From: an uncultured Dorea sp.
Lineage (GTDB): Bacteria > Bacillota > Clostridia > Lachnospirales > Lachnospiraceae
Direction: 5' to 3'
NCBI GenBank assembly: GCA_910577685.1
Contig: CAJTOH010000031.1
Span: forward strand, 1 to 42,624
DNA length: 42,624 nt
In this document: piece after piece, positions 6,616 through 15,876 of the stretch
How positions within the stretch are numbered: the first letter of the stretch is position 1
Layout of the letters: every line of letters begins with the position of its first letter
Made by a program: the position numbers and the translations under genes
The notes under the pieces: model-generated
What the model was told of the DNA's origin: nothing
Database searches by the model: none
The model's input: only the letters and a program-made list of their open reading frames with translations

Positions 6616-7947
6616 GAATGCAGTCGCAGATACTGTCCTTCGCCAGAAACAAATGCTTTTGGGCTTTAGATTTGGCGGGGGGGGGGTATTATCCGGAAGG
6701 CAGTTAAAGAAATAAAGAAGATAGACGCTCTGGACAGCGGCGCGCCATTCATCAAAAAACACCAAAACGCCGCATGGAAGAAACTGAAGCAGACTGCCTG
6801 TACTACCACCGAGCATTATCGGGATATGTTGGATCGAAGATTTTCGGAGTTTCCTATTATCACGAAAAATGATATCCGCAGCAGTCAGGAGACATTTCTC
6901 TCGAAAAAGATAGACCGGGACCGCATGGTACAGATGTCAACCAGCGGTTCCACGGGAACCCCGTTTGTCTGTTACCAGAACGCAGAGAAGAAAAAACGCG
7001 TCAGTGCGGAACTGATCTATTACAGCGGCAAGATAGGATATCGGCTTGGAGACAACTTAAGTTATGTCAGAACTGTGGTAAAGCAGAATAGAAAGTCTGC
7101 GTTAAAACAGTTTTTGCAGAATCAGACGCTGATTAACTGTATGTCCCTCGGAGAGCAGGGGATAGAAGAAATGCTCGGCCGTTTCAGGGAGATCTCGAAG
7201 CATGAGACGATGACGATCCTTGGCTACGGCTCTACATGGACGGCGATAAAAGATTATGTGGAAAAGAAGAACATTACATATCTGGACGGTATTCACCCGG
7301 TGGGATTAATAAGCGGCGCGGAGATGCTGTTTGATGACACAAGAGAGACTGTCAGAAGAGTATTCGGCGGCGTCCCCATGGTGTCCAGATATTCAAACGA
7401 AGAGAATGGCGTGATCGGTCAGGATGAAGGAATAAACAACGTATTTCCCATTAATGAAGCAGATTACATTGTGGAAATCTGCGACGGCAAAGGGAATCCC
7501 CTGCCGGAAGGGAAGCCGGGACGCATCGTTATAACGGATCTGTATAACTATGGGATGCCCTTGATACGGTATGATACAGGCGACGTAAGCGCGATAGAAA
7601 CCATAGAGATTAACGGCAGAAGGAAACGCTGTATCTGTCAATTCAGCGGCAGGAAGGTAGATGTAATCTATGACACGAAGGGGACGGCGCTGTCTCCCCA
7701 CTCGATTACCAATTATATGTGGAGTTTTCCGGATATCAGACAGTTCCAGATTGTCCAGACCGGAAAGAAAGAATATAAGCTCCGGCTGAATCTGCCGGAG
7801 GAATTTAACAGAAAGGACGAGCTGATCGCAATGCTGCATAAGCTGGTCGGCGGGGACGCGGAGTTTAAATTAGATATCGTGGAGGAGATCCCTGTACTCG
7901 CCTCCGGGAAAAGAAGATACATCGTCAACGAATGGGAGGGCAGGTAA
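6612..7947 (+). CDS. CapK/phenylacetate-CoA-ligase-like adenylate-forming enzyme, phase-OFF by poly-G frameshift
   Basis: ATG 6612 follows AAAGGAGAG and opens a frame that reaches ten G at 6677-6686 and stops at 6707 after 31 codons. Removing one G (or adding two) joins it exactly to the frame that runs to 7947, giving 444 aa, a usual length for the family. The restored part reads FIKKHQNAAWKKLKQTAC and EHYRDMLDRRFSEFP, a typical CapK N-terminus. Then come STSGSTGTPF (AMP-binding P-loop), SRYSNEENG and LIRYDTGDV. CapK-like proteins are common in capsule loci and would activate a carboxylic acid for transfer. ATG 6826 would give only a truncated 373-aa protein and has no good Shine-Dalgarno. 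I read this as a phase-variable gene in the OFF state, or a homopolymer assembly error. Confidence 0.85.
6677..6686 (+). repeat. Poly-G tract (10 G) that breaks the CapK-like frame
   Basis: Ten G lie at about codon 22 of the gene starting at 6612. Nine or twelve G give the full 444-aa protein. Ten gives a stop at 6707. Eleven gives a stop a few codons further on. Confidence 0.92.
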
Positions 7948-7948
7948 A

Positions 7949-9508
7949 TTGGAGCCGAGAGCAACGTCCGTTTATATCGAGCACAGAGCCGAAAGCGAAT
8001 ATCCGTCAAGCCGGTACGGTTACGCTCCTTCCCGGAAATATCCGGAGTATCCCTGGGATGATGTGCCGGGAGAAAAAGAGGCAGCGTTTGAAGCAGGAAG
8101 GGACGGCGGCTATACCAACCATATTTATGATATGGTGCGGAGCTGTCTGTACGGCTACGGGCTTGACCGCGGACATTTCGGCGCTAAAGAATGGAACCCT
8201 CTGGGAGAGGTGATCAATCCGGGCGACACGGTAGTCCTTAAGCCCAATTGGGTGGAGGATAAGAATGAAAATAAAAAAGGCGGGATAGATTGTCTGGTCA
8301 CCCATGGTTCCGTGATTCGGGCCATGATAGATTATGTCCGTATCGCATTAGGAAATACAGGCAGGATTATTGTCGGGGATTCGCCGATGCCGGACTGCGT
8401 TCTTGAGAAACTTATGAAGGCAGCGCATTACGACCGGATATGGGAGTCCTGCAAAGAGCGGGGCATCCGTCTTGAGATCATGGATTTCAGAGAAGACATC
8501 GTTACGGGTTTTGCAAATGAAGTCAAAGAAACCACAGGAGAGCAGGAGGTCATCGTAGATCTGGGCGCTCACTCTTTTTTTGCGGAGACGGAACATAATG
8601 TGGGAAGATATCGCAACGGTATCGTGGACGCCGGGAAAATGAACGGATACTACCATGCAGGCGGACATCACAGATACGGGATTAACAGGACCGTGCTTAA
8701 AGCGGATGTGGTTATTAACCTTCCGAAACCGAAGACGCACCGCAAGGCGGGCTATACGGCGGCGCTTAAGAATTACATAGGTATCTGTTCCCGCAAGGTT
8801 TCCATTCCCCACAGTGTGATGGGAAACCAAAAAGAGGGAGGAGATCATTATTATGGGCCTAAAGCCGTATTTGAGACAGAGCAGAGGATACGGGATATGC
8901 AAAACCGCCAGCAGACGCTGGGGCATCATAGAAGGGGATTTCTTCTGAAAGCCGCGCGGATTCCGTTCTGGCTGTTCAGACGCGCCACCCATAAGGTGTT
9001 TTTCGGGACGGGGAATTGGTATAAGAACGACACGATCTGGAGAGCGATTCTTGATCTGAATCGGATTATGATTTATGCGGATAAGGACGGGGTAATGCAT
9101 GACGCGCCCCGGAGAAGATTCTTTTCACTGGGCGATATGGTGGTTGCCGGACACAGGAACGGCCCCCTTGCCCCCAGCCCGATAAAGACGGGCTGTCTGA
9201 TCTGCAGTGAGGACCCGGCGGCCTTTGACCTTGGCGTAATTCGGCTGATGGGACTGCGGTATCAATATCTCCCGGTTCTCAATAAGCTTCCGAACATCAG
9301 GAAATACCCGATATTGAAAGGTTCCATGAGGGATATTATGGTTTATTCCAATGATGAGTCTCTCAACGGGAAGCGGGCAGAGAAGATGCCGGCCGCACCC
9401 TATGGAAGTTTTATCCCGGCAGAAGGGTGGGAGGTGATCAGCATGAGAGGAAAAGGACATGAAAATCCTGTATATAACCACAATAGGAAACACGATGCAT
9501 TTCTTTAA
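7949..9508 (+). CDS. DUF362-domain protein
   Basis: The 519-aa protein has a DUF362-like core: GDTVVLKPNWVEDK (about residues 92-105), VTHGSVIRAMIDYV, GRIIVGDSPM, INLPKPKTHRKAGYTAALKNYIG (split here by function, about residue 260) and late GCLICSEDPAAFDLGV. The biochemical role of this family is poorly known. Members occur in polysaccharide and cofactor gene sets. I see no ferredoxin cysteine clusters, which some DUF362 proteins have, and no signal peptide. The TTG start is supported by GGGAGGG 8 nt upstream and by its position 1 nt after the previous stop. The end overlaps the next gene by 50 nt. Confidence 0.75.
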   Translation: MEPRATSVYIEHRAESEYPSSRYGYAPSRKYPEYPWDDVPGEKEAAFEAGRDGGYTNHIYDMVRSCLYGYGLDRGHFGAKEWNPLGEVINPGDTVVLKPNWVEDKNENKKGGIDCLVTHGSVIRAMIDYVRIALGNTGRIIVGDSPMPDCVLEKLMKAAHYDRIWESCKERGIRLEIMDFREDIVTGFANEVKETTGEQEVIVDLGAHSFFAETEHNVGRYRNGIVDAGKMNGYYHAGGHHRYGINRTVLKADVVINLPKPKTHRKAGYTAALKNYIGICSRKVSIPHSVMGNQKEGGDHYYGPKAVFETEQRIRDMQNRQQTLGHHRRGFLLKAARIPFWLFRRATHKVFFGTGNWYKNDTIWRAILDLNRIMIYADKDGVMHDAPRRRFFSLGDMVVAGHRNGPLAPSPIKTGCLICSEDPAAFDLGVIRLMGLRYQYLPVLNKLPNIRKYPILKGSMRDIMVYSNDESLNGKRAEKMPAAPYGSFIPAEGWEVISMRGKGHENPVYNHNRKHDAFL

Positions 9509-10610
9509 AAGCATCGTAGGAGAGCTGGTAAAGGAAGGACATACTGTCGACGTAGCCGCGAACGAAAACGGCGGGGAGACGCCCGTGGACGATTACTATA
9601 AACGGCTCGGCTGCAAGGTGTTTTGCATATCGTGTTCCCGTTCCCCGTTTCATAAGGGGAATATCAAAGCAGCCGCGCAGATTCGGAAGATAGCGGCAGA
9701 GAACCATTATGATATTGTCCACTGCCATACGCCTATAGCGTCAGTATGTACGAGAATCGCCTGCAGAGGTCTGCAGAAATCCGGAAAATTAAAAGTCATT
9801 TACACGGCTCACGGCTTTCATTTTTATTCCGGCGCACCGATGAAGAACTGGCTGATCTACTATCCTGTGGAATATCTATGCAGTTATTGGACGGATACGC
9901 TGATCACTATTAATCGGGAAGATTATGAGAGGGCGAAGAAGAGATTTCACGCGGCGAGGACCGTGTATGTGCCGGGGGTAGGAATCGATACGGGAAAGTT
10001 TGGGAAGGGGATTGCGGCGGATAAAACGGCGGAATTGTCCGGGCGCAGGAAGATCAGGGAAGAATTCGGAATCCCCGGGGACGCGGCGCTTTTGCTTTCC
10101 ATAGGAGAATTGAATGAGAATAAAAACCATGAAGTGGTTATAAGGGCGCTGAAGGATCTGGACGTTTACTACCTCATAACAGGTTCCGGCGATAAAAAAG
10201 AGTATTTAGAAAATCTGGCGGCAGAGCTTAATCTGGAAAAGAGAGTGCGGTTTGCCGGGTACAGGCTGGATGTAGCGGACTTCTATGATGCGGCCGATAT
10301 CTACGTCCTGCCGTCCAAGAGAGAGGGACTAAACGTAAGCATAATGGAAGCGATGGCCAGCGGCCTTCCCGTGGTATGCAGCAGGATTCGGGGAAATACG
10401 GAGCTGATCGATGAAAATGGAGGAGGCTTGTTTGACCCGTATTCGCCGGAAGATACGGCTAAGGAGATAGGGCGTTTGATAAACGGGAATCTTGAGTCTT
10501 ACGGAGCGTATAATCTGGACAAGATAAGAAGGTTTGATGTCTCGGCAGTTAATAAAGCGGTTGAAAGTCTGTACGGGAGATGTGGGAATGGCTGCGCGGT
10601 AAGGTCATAG
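9459..10610 (+). CDS. Glycosyltransferase family 4 (EpsD-like)
   Basis: The 383-aa GT-B enzyme has an N-terminal acceptor domain (MKILYITTIGNTMHFF; IVHCHTPIASV; TAHGFHFYSGAP) and a C-terminal donor domain with LLSIGELNENKNHE. Its EX7E motif lies in PSKREGLNVSIMEAMASG. The HGFHF signature and overall layout match EpsD-type transferases of Gram-positive exopolysaccharide clusters. It adds a retained-configuration sugar to the lipid-linked repeat unit at the cytoplasmic face. The start ATG lies inside the end of the DUF362 gene. The donor sugar cannot be predicted. Confidence 0.88.
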   Translation: MKILYITTIGNTMHFFKSIVGELVKEGHTVDVAANENGGETPVDDYYKRLGCKVFCISCSRSPFHKGNIKAAAQIRKIAAENHYDIVHCHTPIASVCTRIACRGLQKSGKLKVIYTAHGFHFYSGAPMKNWLIYYPVEYLCSYWTDTLITINREDYERAKKRFHAARTVYVPGVGIDTGKFGKGIAADKTAELSGRRKIREEFGIPGDAALLLSIGELNENKNHEVVIRALKDLDVYYLITGSGDKKEYLENLAAELNLEKRVRFAGYRLDVADFYDAADIYVLPSKREGLNVSIMEAMASGLPVVCSRIRGNTELIDENGGGLFDPYSPEDTAKEIGRLINGNLESYGAYNLDKIRRFDVSAVNKAVESLYGRCGNGCAVRS

Positions 10611-10640
10611 TTTGATTGGAGACGACAGGAGATACGGAAC

Positions 10641-11447
10641 ATGGGTGAACCATTAGTAAGCATAATAATGGGGGTTTACAATGGAGCAGATACGATAGAG
10701 AGATGCGTAAATTCCATACTTTCACAGACCTACAAAAATTGGGAATTTATCATTTGCGACGATTGCTCAACTGATAATACATATTTTATATTGAAAGAGA
10801 TTCAAAAGAATGACAACAGAATCCTGTTACTGCGCAATAAAAAGAATAAAAGGCTTGCGGCGACATTGAACGAATGTTTAGCGCATGCGAAGGGAAAGTA
10901 TATAGCCAGAATGGACGCGGACGACGAATCTATGCCGAAGCGTTTGGAAAAACAGGTGAAATTTCTTGAGGAGAATCCGGAATACGCCGTTGTAGGCACT
11001 GCGAGATATATTGTCGCAGGAGAAAAAATAAAAGGAATAAGAAAAGGATATGAAATTCCCGATAAACGTATTCTTCTGAAAGACGTACCTCACGCGCATC
11101 CGACAATTATGATGCGGCAGGAAGCATACCGTATTTTAGGCGGATATACGGAAAGTAAAGATACCATGAGGGCAGAAGATCTGGATTTATGGATTCGGTT
11201 TTATGCTAAGGGATACAGAGGCTATAATATTCAGGAACCTTTATACAGATATATGGAGTCGGTCGGCGATTATAAAAAAAGAAATCTGGTCGCGGCTGTT
11301 TATACTTCAAAGGTTTTTCTTCGGGGTTATAAAATACTGAAATTTCCAATCTATCAATATGTATTTGCCATGAAACCGATAATATCGGCAATTCTGTCTT
11401 CGGCGTTTATGTATAGATATCATGCAAGAAAGCTCGATGAGGTATAA
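10641..11447 (+). CDS. Glycosyltransferase family 2
   Basis: The 268-aa GT-A enzyme begins MGEPLVSIIMGVYNGADTIE, with the nucleotide-binding ICDDCSTDN near residue 40 and the metal-binding RMDADDESMPKR near residue 92. DLWIRF and the C-terminal basic helices are typical of repeat-unit transferases. A GGAGACGACAGGAGA-like ribosome site precedes the ATG. From here to about 13.5 kb the DNA is visibly more AT-rich than the first 10 kb, consistent with a separately acquired block. Confidence 0.88.
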   Translation: MGEPLVSIIMGVYNGADTIERCVNSILSQTYKNWEFIICDDCSTDNTYFILKEIQKNDNRILLLRNKKNKRLAATLNECLAHAKGKYIARMDADDESMPKRLEKQVKFLEENPEYAVVGTARYIVAGEKIKGIRKGYEIPDKRILLKDVPHAHPTIMMRQEAYRILGGYTESKDTMRAEDLDLWIRFYAKGYRGYNIQEPLYRYMESVGDYKKRNLVAAVYTSKVFLRGYKILKFPIYQYVFAMKPIISAILSSAFMYRYHARKLDEV

Positions 11448-11453
11448 TAAGTA

Positions 11454-12566
11454 ATGATATATTTTTTTATGATTGTAATTTCATGCCTGATTGCAATGAA
11501 TGTAAAAAATGTAGACGGCAAAATGGTTGCAGTAAAGTACAAAGTAATCTCCTCTAATAAAAGAAAGATTAAGGACATATTTCATACCATAATGTCGGCC
11601 GTACCGCCATTTCTGATGTCAGCATTGCGGTATGGTATAGGAACGGACTATTTATACGGCTATGTACCGATTTTTTATTGGGTTCGATATGACAATCCAA
11701 AGCAGAAAGAGGTAGAAGAAGGATATATTTTGCTGAATAAACTGGTGGCATTTTATACCGATAATTATCAATGGATTTTCGTATTGACATCTTTTATCTA
11801 CATTGCGTGCGTATTTTATGCCTTATACAAGTCGTCGAAAAAATTCTGGTATTCTGTGCTTCTGTTTTTCCTGTCCTATAATTATTTCAATTCTTATAAT
11901 ATTATACGGCAGGAGATGGCTATGGCCATTATACTGGTTGGCCTCACATTTTTGCAGGATGAGGCAAAGATTAAAGATTATGTGAAATTTATCGTGCTTG
12001 TCCTGATTGCGTCTACCCTGCATAGGACGGCTCTTATATCGTTATTATTTCCGATTGTAATGAATATTAAGGTGGACACAAAGTATATTTTGATATTCAG
12101 TATATTCGGATTGTTTATGAAAAACACTCTTATCGAGTTATTTATTGGTCAGGCTTATTTTCTTCACCAGAGATATCTTGTTTATGCGGGAAATATATCT
12201 CATTCAGAACTGCCGGTTCAGTTTTTGATTTTCAATAGCATCTTTCTGGCCCTGATGCTGTATCTGGACTATAAGAATAAAGATCTTAGAAATGATAAGC
12301 ATTGGAATACGGCGAAATGGATGCAGTTTATCGCCGTGTTTTCGTATTCCGTGCAGGGGATGATACCGTATGTAACTAGAATGGCGCTTTACTTTACATT
12401 TCCTCAGATTATATACCTTCCTAATATTCTGGTTAAGCATGGATCAAAAGTTGAGAAAAGATGGATGTATGGACTGGTGACGTTGGTGTTTTTGATTGAT
12501 TTTTTATATAACTATTTTATGGGATTTGGGGAAATCAGACCTTATACATCAATTTTTAACAAGTAA
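11454..12566 (+). CDS. EpsG/Wzy-type polysaccharide polymerase
   Basis: The 370-aa protein is almost wholly hydrophobic with about 10 membrane segments, starting MIYFFMIVISCLIAMNV. EpsG-family signs are SALRYGIGTDYLYGYVPIF near residues 55-75 and YNIIRQEMAMAIILVGLTFL near 145-165. Wzy/EpsG proteins polymerise flipped repeat units on the outer face of the membrane. It sits in the glycosyltransferase block, as expected, 6 nt after the preceding gene. The match to EpsG is by motif and topology. Confidence 0.8.
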   Translation: MIYFFMIVISCLIAMNVKNVDGKMVAVKYKVISSNKRKIKDIFHTIMSAVPPFLMSALRYGIGTDYLYGYVPIFYWVRYDNPKQKEVEEGYILLNKLVAFYTDNYQWIFVLTSFIYIACVFYALYKSSKKFWYSVLLFFLSYNYFNSYNIIRQEMAMAIILVGLTFLQDEAKIKDYVKFIVLVLIASTLHRTALISLLFPIVMNIKVDTKYILIFSIFGLFMKNTLIELFIGQAYFLHQRYLVYAGNISHSELPVQFLIFNSIFLALMLYLDYKNKDLRNDKHWNTAKWMQFIAVFSYSVQGMIPYVTRMALYFTFPQIIYLPNILVKHGSKVEKRWMYGLVTLVFLIDFLYNYFMGFGEIRPYTSIFNK

Positions 12567-12592
12567 TGAAATCAGAGCGAGGAGACGGCGTT

Positions 12593-13552
12593 ATGCAGAA
12601 GGTACTTACAGTTTCGATTGCTGCGTATAATATCGAAAAATATATCAGCGGGACATTGGAATCCATACTTGACGCTAAGGAGGTATTGGATGAAATAGAG
12701 ATCATTATTGTGAACGACGGTTCAAGTGATAATACAAAGGTTATATCAGAAGAATATTGTAAGAGATATCCCAATACGGTAAAGCTGATTGATAAGAAAA
12801 ACGGAGGATACGGCTCTACGATTAATGAGAGCCTTAAGGAGGCAAGCGGAAAATATTATCGTCTGTTGGATGGAGACGACTGGTATGAGACGGAGAATAT
12901 TCCAGCTTATATCGAACGGCTGAAGAGTCATAACGAAGATTTGATAATAACGCCGTACCGAAGAATATATGAAGGTTCCGGTACGGAGGAGCTGGTGGCT
13001 AAGGAGCCTTCGGACTGTCGGGAATTCCATGATATCTGTATGCATGAAATTACAGTATTAACAGAAGTTATACGAAAAATACATATCACGGAAAACTGCT
13101 TTTATACGGATAACGAATATGTCGCGGAGGTTTTGCTTAACGCGCGTACCGCCGCATACTGTGATTTACCGATCTATCGTTACAGATTGGGCAATGCGCA
13201 GCAGAGCGTAGGGATTGCCGGTATAAAAAAACACTACAAGGATCTGATAAAGGTAACTTACCGGATCGGGCGGAAGATTGAAGGGGCGGATCTTTCGGAT
13301 ATTGCGGCTCTTAGAGAAAAAATCGGAGTTATGCTTTGGACGGTGTTTCTCTATCTTTCGATGTGCGAGCCTTACCGGGAAGTGAAAAGACAGTTCGTGG
13401 AACTGGACAGGAAAATACAAAATGAAATGCCCGGAGTATACAGAGTGACAATGAAAAACAGACATATAAGGCGTCTCAGAAAAAGCCGTTATCTGCTTGC
13501 TTTTCCGATGTATCTGTATCTGAAAGGCAAAAGACGTAATTCGGGAGAATAA
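12593..13552 (+). CDS. Glycosyltransferase family 2
   Basis: The 319-aa enzyme has LTVSIAAYNIEKYISGTLES, the donor motif IIVNDGSSDNT near residue 42 and LLDGDDWYE near residue 91. Its C-terminal third ends in a basic segment (RRLRKSRYLLAFPMYLYLK) that may touch the membrane. ATG 12593 follows CGAGGAGACGG and places the conserved LTVSIAAYN close to the start. An earlier in-frame ATG at 12566 overlaps the polymerase stop but lacks a ribosome site. Confidence 0.86.
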   Translation: MQKVLTVSIAAYNIEKYISGTLESILDAKEVLDEIEIIIVNDGSSDNTKVISEEYCKRYPNTVKLIDKKNGGYGSTINESLKEASGKYYRLLDGDDWYETENIPAYIERLKSHNEDLIITPYRRIYEGSGTEELVAKEPSDCREFHDICMHEITVLTEVIRKIHITENCFYTDNEYVAEVLLNARTAAYCDLPIYRYRLGNAQQSVGIAGIKKHYKDLIKVTYRIGRKIEGADLSDIAALREKIGVMLWTVFLYLSMCEPYREVKRQFVELDRKIQNEMPGVYRVTMKNRHIRRLRKSRYLLAFPMYLYLKGKRRNSGE

Positions 13553-13554
13553 TT

Positions 13555-14508
13555 ATGCACGCATATTTAATTATAGCCCATCATCATTTTAATCAGCTAA
13601 AGCTCCTCCTGACTTTACTGAATGATGAGAGAAACGATCTGTTTGTCCATATAGATGAAAAGGTAAAAAACAAGAAGTCTGTCAGAGAACTTTGCGGGGC
13701 TGCCGTCAGGAAGTCGCGTATTATATGGGTTCCCGGACATCGGGTAACCTGGGGAGGATACAGTCAGATAGACTGCGAGCTGTACCTGTTAAAAGAAGCG
13801 CGGAAGGTTCGGCGTTATCAGTATTATCACCTCATATCCGGTGAAGATTTACCGCTAAAAAATCAGGATGAGATTCATGCCTTTTTCGATGCAAATTACG
13901 GGAATAATTTTGTAAATATAGGGTCGGAAAAATATTCGAAGGACGCTGAGGAGCGCTGCAGATACTATTATCTTTTTCAGGATGTAATTGGAAAGTCAGA
14001 GCCGTATGAACATTTTCTGATGAAGGCGATCCGCAGATTGGGGCTGCGTATCCAGTCGATAAGCCGTGTAGACAGGATAGGTAAGAATTTTAAAGGCGGC
14101 CGGAAATTGGTTCATGGTTCCAACTGGTTCAGCATTACAGACGGACTTGCGGAATATGTGCTGGATAAGGAAGAATGGATATACACGGCGTTTCATGCCG
14201 GAACCTGTGTGGACGAGCTGTTTTTGCAGAGTCTGGTTATGAATTCGTCATGGAAACATACGCTTTACATTAGCGGATATAACAATGGATGTAAGGGCAA
14301 TATGAGGTTTATTCATTTTGAGAACGGCCTGCCGCATACATGGAGAATAGAAGAGTTCGGCAGGCTGATGGAGTCCGGATGCTGCTTTGCAAGGAAATTT
14401 GATGAAACTATTGATGAAAAAATTATCACGCGGATCACGGAAAAAATACTGGACGGAAATCCGGGGGGGCAGAAAATTGAATACAAGAATAGTCTATGTG
14501 GTAATTAG
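13555..14508 (+). CDS. Core-2/I-branching type beta-N-acetylglucosaminyltransferase family protein (GT14)
   Basis: The 317-aa protein shows the GT14 pattern: MHAYLIIAHHHFNQLKLLL, LFVHIDEK, WGGYSQIDCELYLLKEA, YHLISGEDLPLKNQDEIHAFF and GSNWFSIT, then CVDELFLQSLVMNS. Bacterial members add or branch with a sugar, often GlcNAc- or xylose-like, in exopolysaccharides. The gene starts 2 nt after the previous stop. Near its end it reads through a 7-G run (14463-14469) and overlaps the next gene. One G fewer would fuse the two reading frames. Confidence 0.82.
   Translation: MHAYLIIAHHHFNQLKLLLTLLNDERNDLFVHIDEKVKNKKSVRELCGAAVRKSRIIWVPGHRVTWGGYSQIDCELYLLKEARKVRRYQYYHLISGEDLPLKNQDEIHAFFDANYGNNFVNIGSEKYSKDAEERCRYYYLFQDVIGKSEPYEHFLMKAIRRLGLRIQSISRVDRIGKNFKGGRKLVHGSNWFSITDGLAEYVLDKEEWIYTAFHAGTCVDELFLQSLVMNSSWKHTLYISGYNNGCKGNMRFIHFENGLPHTWRIEEFGRLMESGCCFARKFDETIDEKIITRITEKILDGNPGGQKIEYKNSLCGN
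14463..14469 (+). repeat. Poly-G run (7 G) at a glycosyltransferase gene junction
   Basis: Seven G lie 7 nt before the TTG start of the next gene, where they may serve as its ribosome site. Loss of one G would join the upstream reading frame in phase with the downstream one. It is shorter than the other tracts, so slippage should be rarer. Confidence 0.7.
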
Positions 14509-15010
14509 CTCCGAAGAGGATATTTATTTCGAACAGGCTCTTTTGTCGGCCTGGTCATGCAGATACCACAATCATGATACGGATATCTCTGTTTTGTGTG
14601 ACGACAGGACATATGAATATATTACTGCTTCCTACGATCCGGAATATCTAAAAGCAGTGTTCGACCATATCACATTGGTTGATGTTCCGGCAAAGCTTAA
14701 GCCGGTGGAACGTTCCAGATGGATAAAGACGTCTGTTCGCAATCTTATCGGCGGTGATTTTTTATTTGTTGACACGGATACGATTATCTGCGGAAGCTTG
14801 TCGGAGATTGAGCAAATTGACGCGGATATAGCGGCGGCTTATGATTTGAACTGCCCTCTTAAGAGGCACCCGGGCGGAGAGGGATTCCGCAAATTGGCGG
14901 AAAATACGTTTGACTGCATGATGGGGGAAGGTACGGAATATTATAATAGCGGCGTTGTATATGTAAAGGATAATGTCCTTATACCGCCGATGTATGAGGT
15001 GGCGGCATGA
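14477..15010 (+). CDS. Short glycosyltransferase-like protein, probably C-terminally truncated
   Basis: The 177-aa frame starts MNTRIVYVVISSEEDIYFEQ (TTG start). It carries a DXD-type motif in FLFVDTDTIICG and YYNSGVVYVKDN near the end, as in GT8-like retaining transferases that read a donor and show the NSG step. Such enzymes normally continue for 80 or more residues after that motif. Here the frame ends with PPMYEVAA, and its stop overlaps the next ATG as ATGA. It may be a remnant cut short by recombination, or a compact functional form. TTG is chosen because the conserved N-terminus begins there. Earlier in-frame ATGs fall inside the upstream gene. Confidence 0.6.
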   Translation: MNTRIVYVVISSEEDIYFEQALLSAWSCRYHNHDTDISVLCDDRTYEYITASYDPEYLKAVFDHITLVDVPAKLKPVERSRWIKTSVRNLIGGDFLFVDTDTIICGSLSEIEQIDADIAAAYDLNCPLKRHPGGEGFRKLAENTFDCMMGEGTEYYNSGVVYVKDNVLIPPMYEVAA

Positions 15011-15876
15011 GAAGAGTAACGGCAGTGATTACAACGCACAACAGGCTTGGTTTATTGAAACGTGCTGTAGAAAGCGTGCGGTCCCAGACATATGAAGAGA
15101 TGGAACTGGTTGTAGTGGACGACGCCTCTTCGGATGGAACACGGGAATGGGCGGAATCACAGAATTTTATATATATCTATATTCCGCAATCCGAGAGCAG
15201 GGGAGGCAATTATGCCAGAAACCTGGGAATCAAGGCGGCCACGGGATACTATATCGCATTTCTTGACGACGACGATTACTGGATGCCTGAAAAAACGAAA
15301 CGGCAGGTCCGGATGTTGGAGGAAAAGGGATGCGGGCTGGTCTATTGCGGGAGGAAATTCGAAAATATCTATGAAGACAGGACCGAATACACCTATTCCT
15401 GCATAAATCCCAGAAATCAGGGCGACGTCAGCAGGAGGATATTTTCGAATATTATATGTACCACATCCACGGTTCTGGTAAAAAAGGAAATCTTAGAGCA
15501 AGCGGGAATGTTTGATGAGAACCTTCGCTTCTGGCAGGAATATGAACTGAATATCCGTATAGCGCAGATTACAGAATTCTTCTGTGTAGACGAAGCCCTA
15601 TGCGTATACAGGGTCGATCAGAAAGACAAGCTGCGCCTTACGAACAAATATTTTGAATGGAAAAATGCGGTCGGCCATATTAATGACAAACATAAAGACC
15701 TGATAAAAAGACTGCCTTTGTACGACAGGATCCAGCGGAAAATGATGATTCTATGGGATGCGCAGGCCAGATGCAAGGCGTCGGGGCTGCGCGTCCGCCG
15801 TATCCTGATTTATATGGAGTGGTTTATCATTGCGTTTCCGTTCAGAGTAAAAGACAGATTAGAAAGGAAATTATGA
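15007..15876 (+). CDS. Glycosyltransferase family 2
   Basis: The 289-aa protein opens MRRVTAVITTHNRLGLLKRA and has VVVDDASSDGTREW near residue 38 and AFLDDDDYW (metal site) near residue 90. It continues with FDENLRFWQEYELNIRIA, typical of repeat-unit transferases. The start overlaps the preceding stop (ATGA) and the end overlaps the flippase ATG (ATGA), so the three genes are translationally coupled. Confidence 0.88.
   Translation: MRRVTAVITTHNRLGLLKRAVESVRSQTYEEMELVVVDDASSDGTREWAESQNFIYIYIPQSESRGGNYARNLGIKAATGYYIAFLDDDDYWMPEKTKRQVRMLEEKGCGLVYCGRKFENIYEDRTEYTYSCINPRNQGDVSRRIFSNIICTTSTVLVKKEILEQAGMFDENLRFWQEYELNIRIAQITEFFCVDEALCVYRVDQKDKLRLTNKYFEWKNAVGHINDKHKDLIKRLPLYDRIQRKMMILWDAQARCKASGLRVRRILIYMEWFIIAFPFRVKDRLERKL

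Noticed and set aside
6826..7947. The CapK-like gene read as a short intact 373-aa gene from ATG 6826
   Set aside because: The ATG has no convincing ribosome site, and family N-terminal residues lie upstream in the same frame back to the G tract. A broken longer gene explains all of it.
8348..9100. Long open frame on the minus strand (250 codons) and many shorter ones opposite capsule genes
   Set aside because: It lies entirely opposite the DUF362 gene, has no ribosome site and no recognisable family features. It is a shadow of the coding frame on the other strand. The same applies to the other antisense frames.
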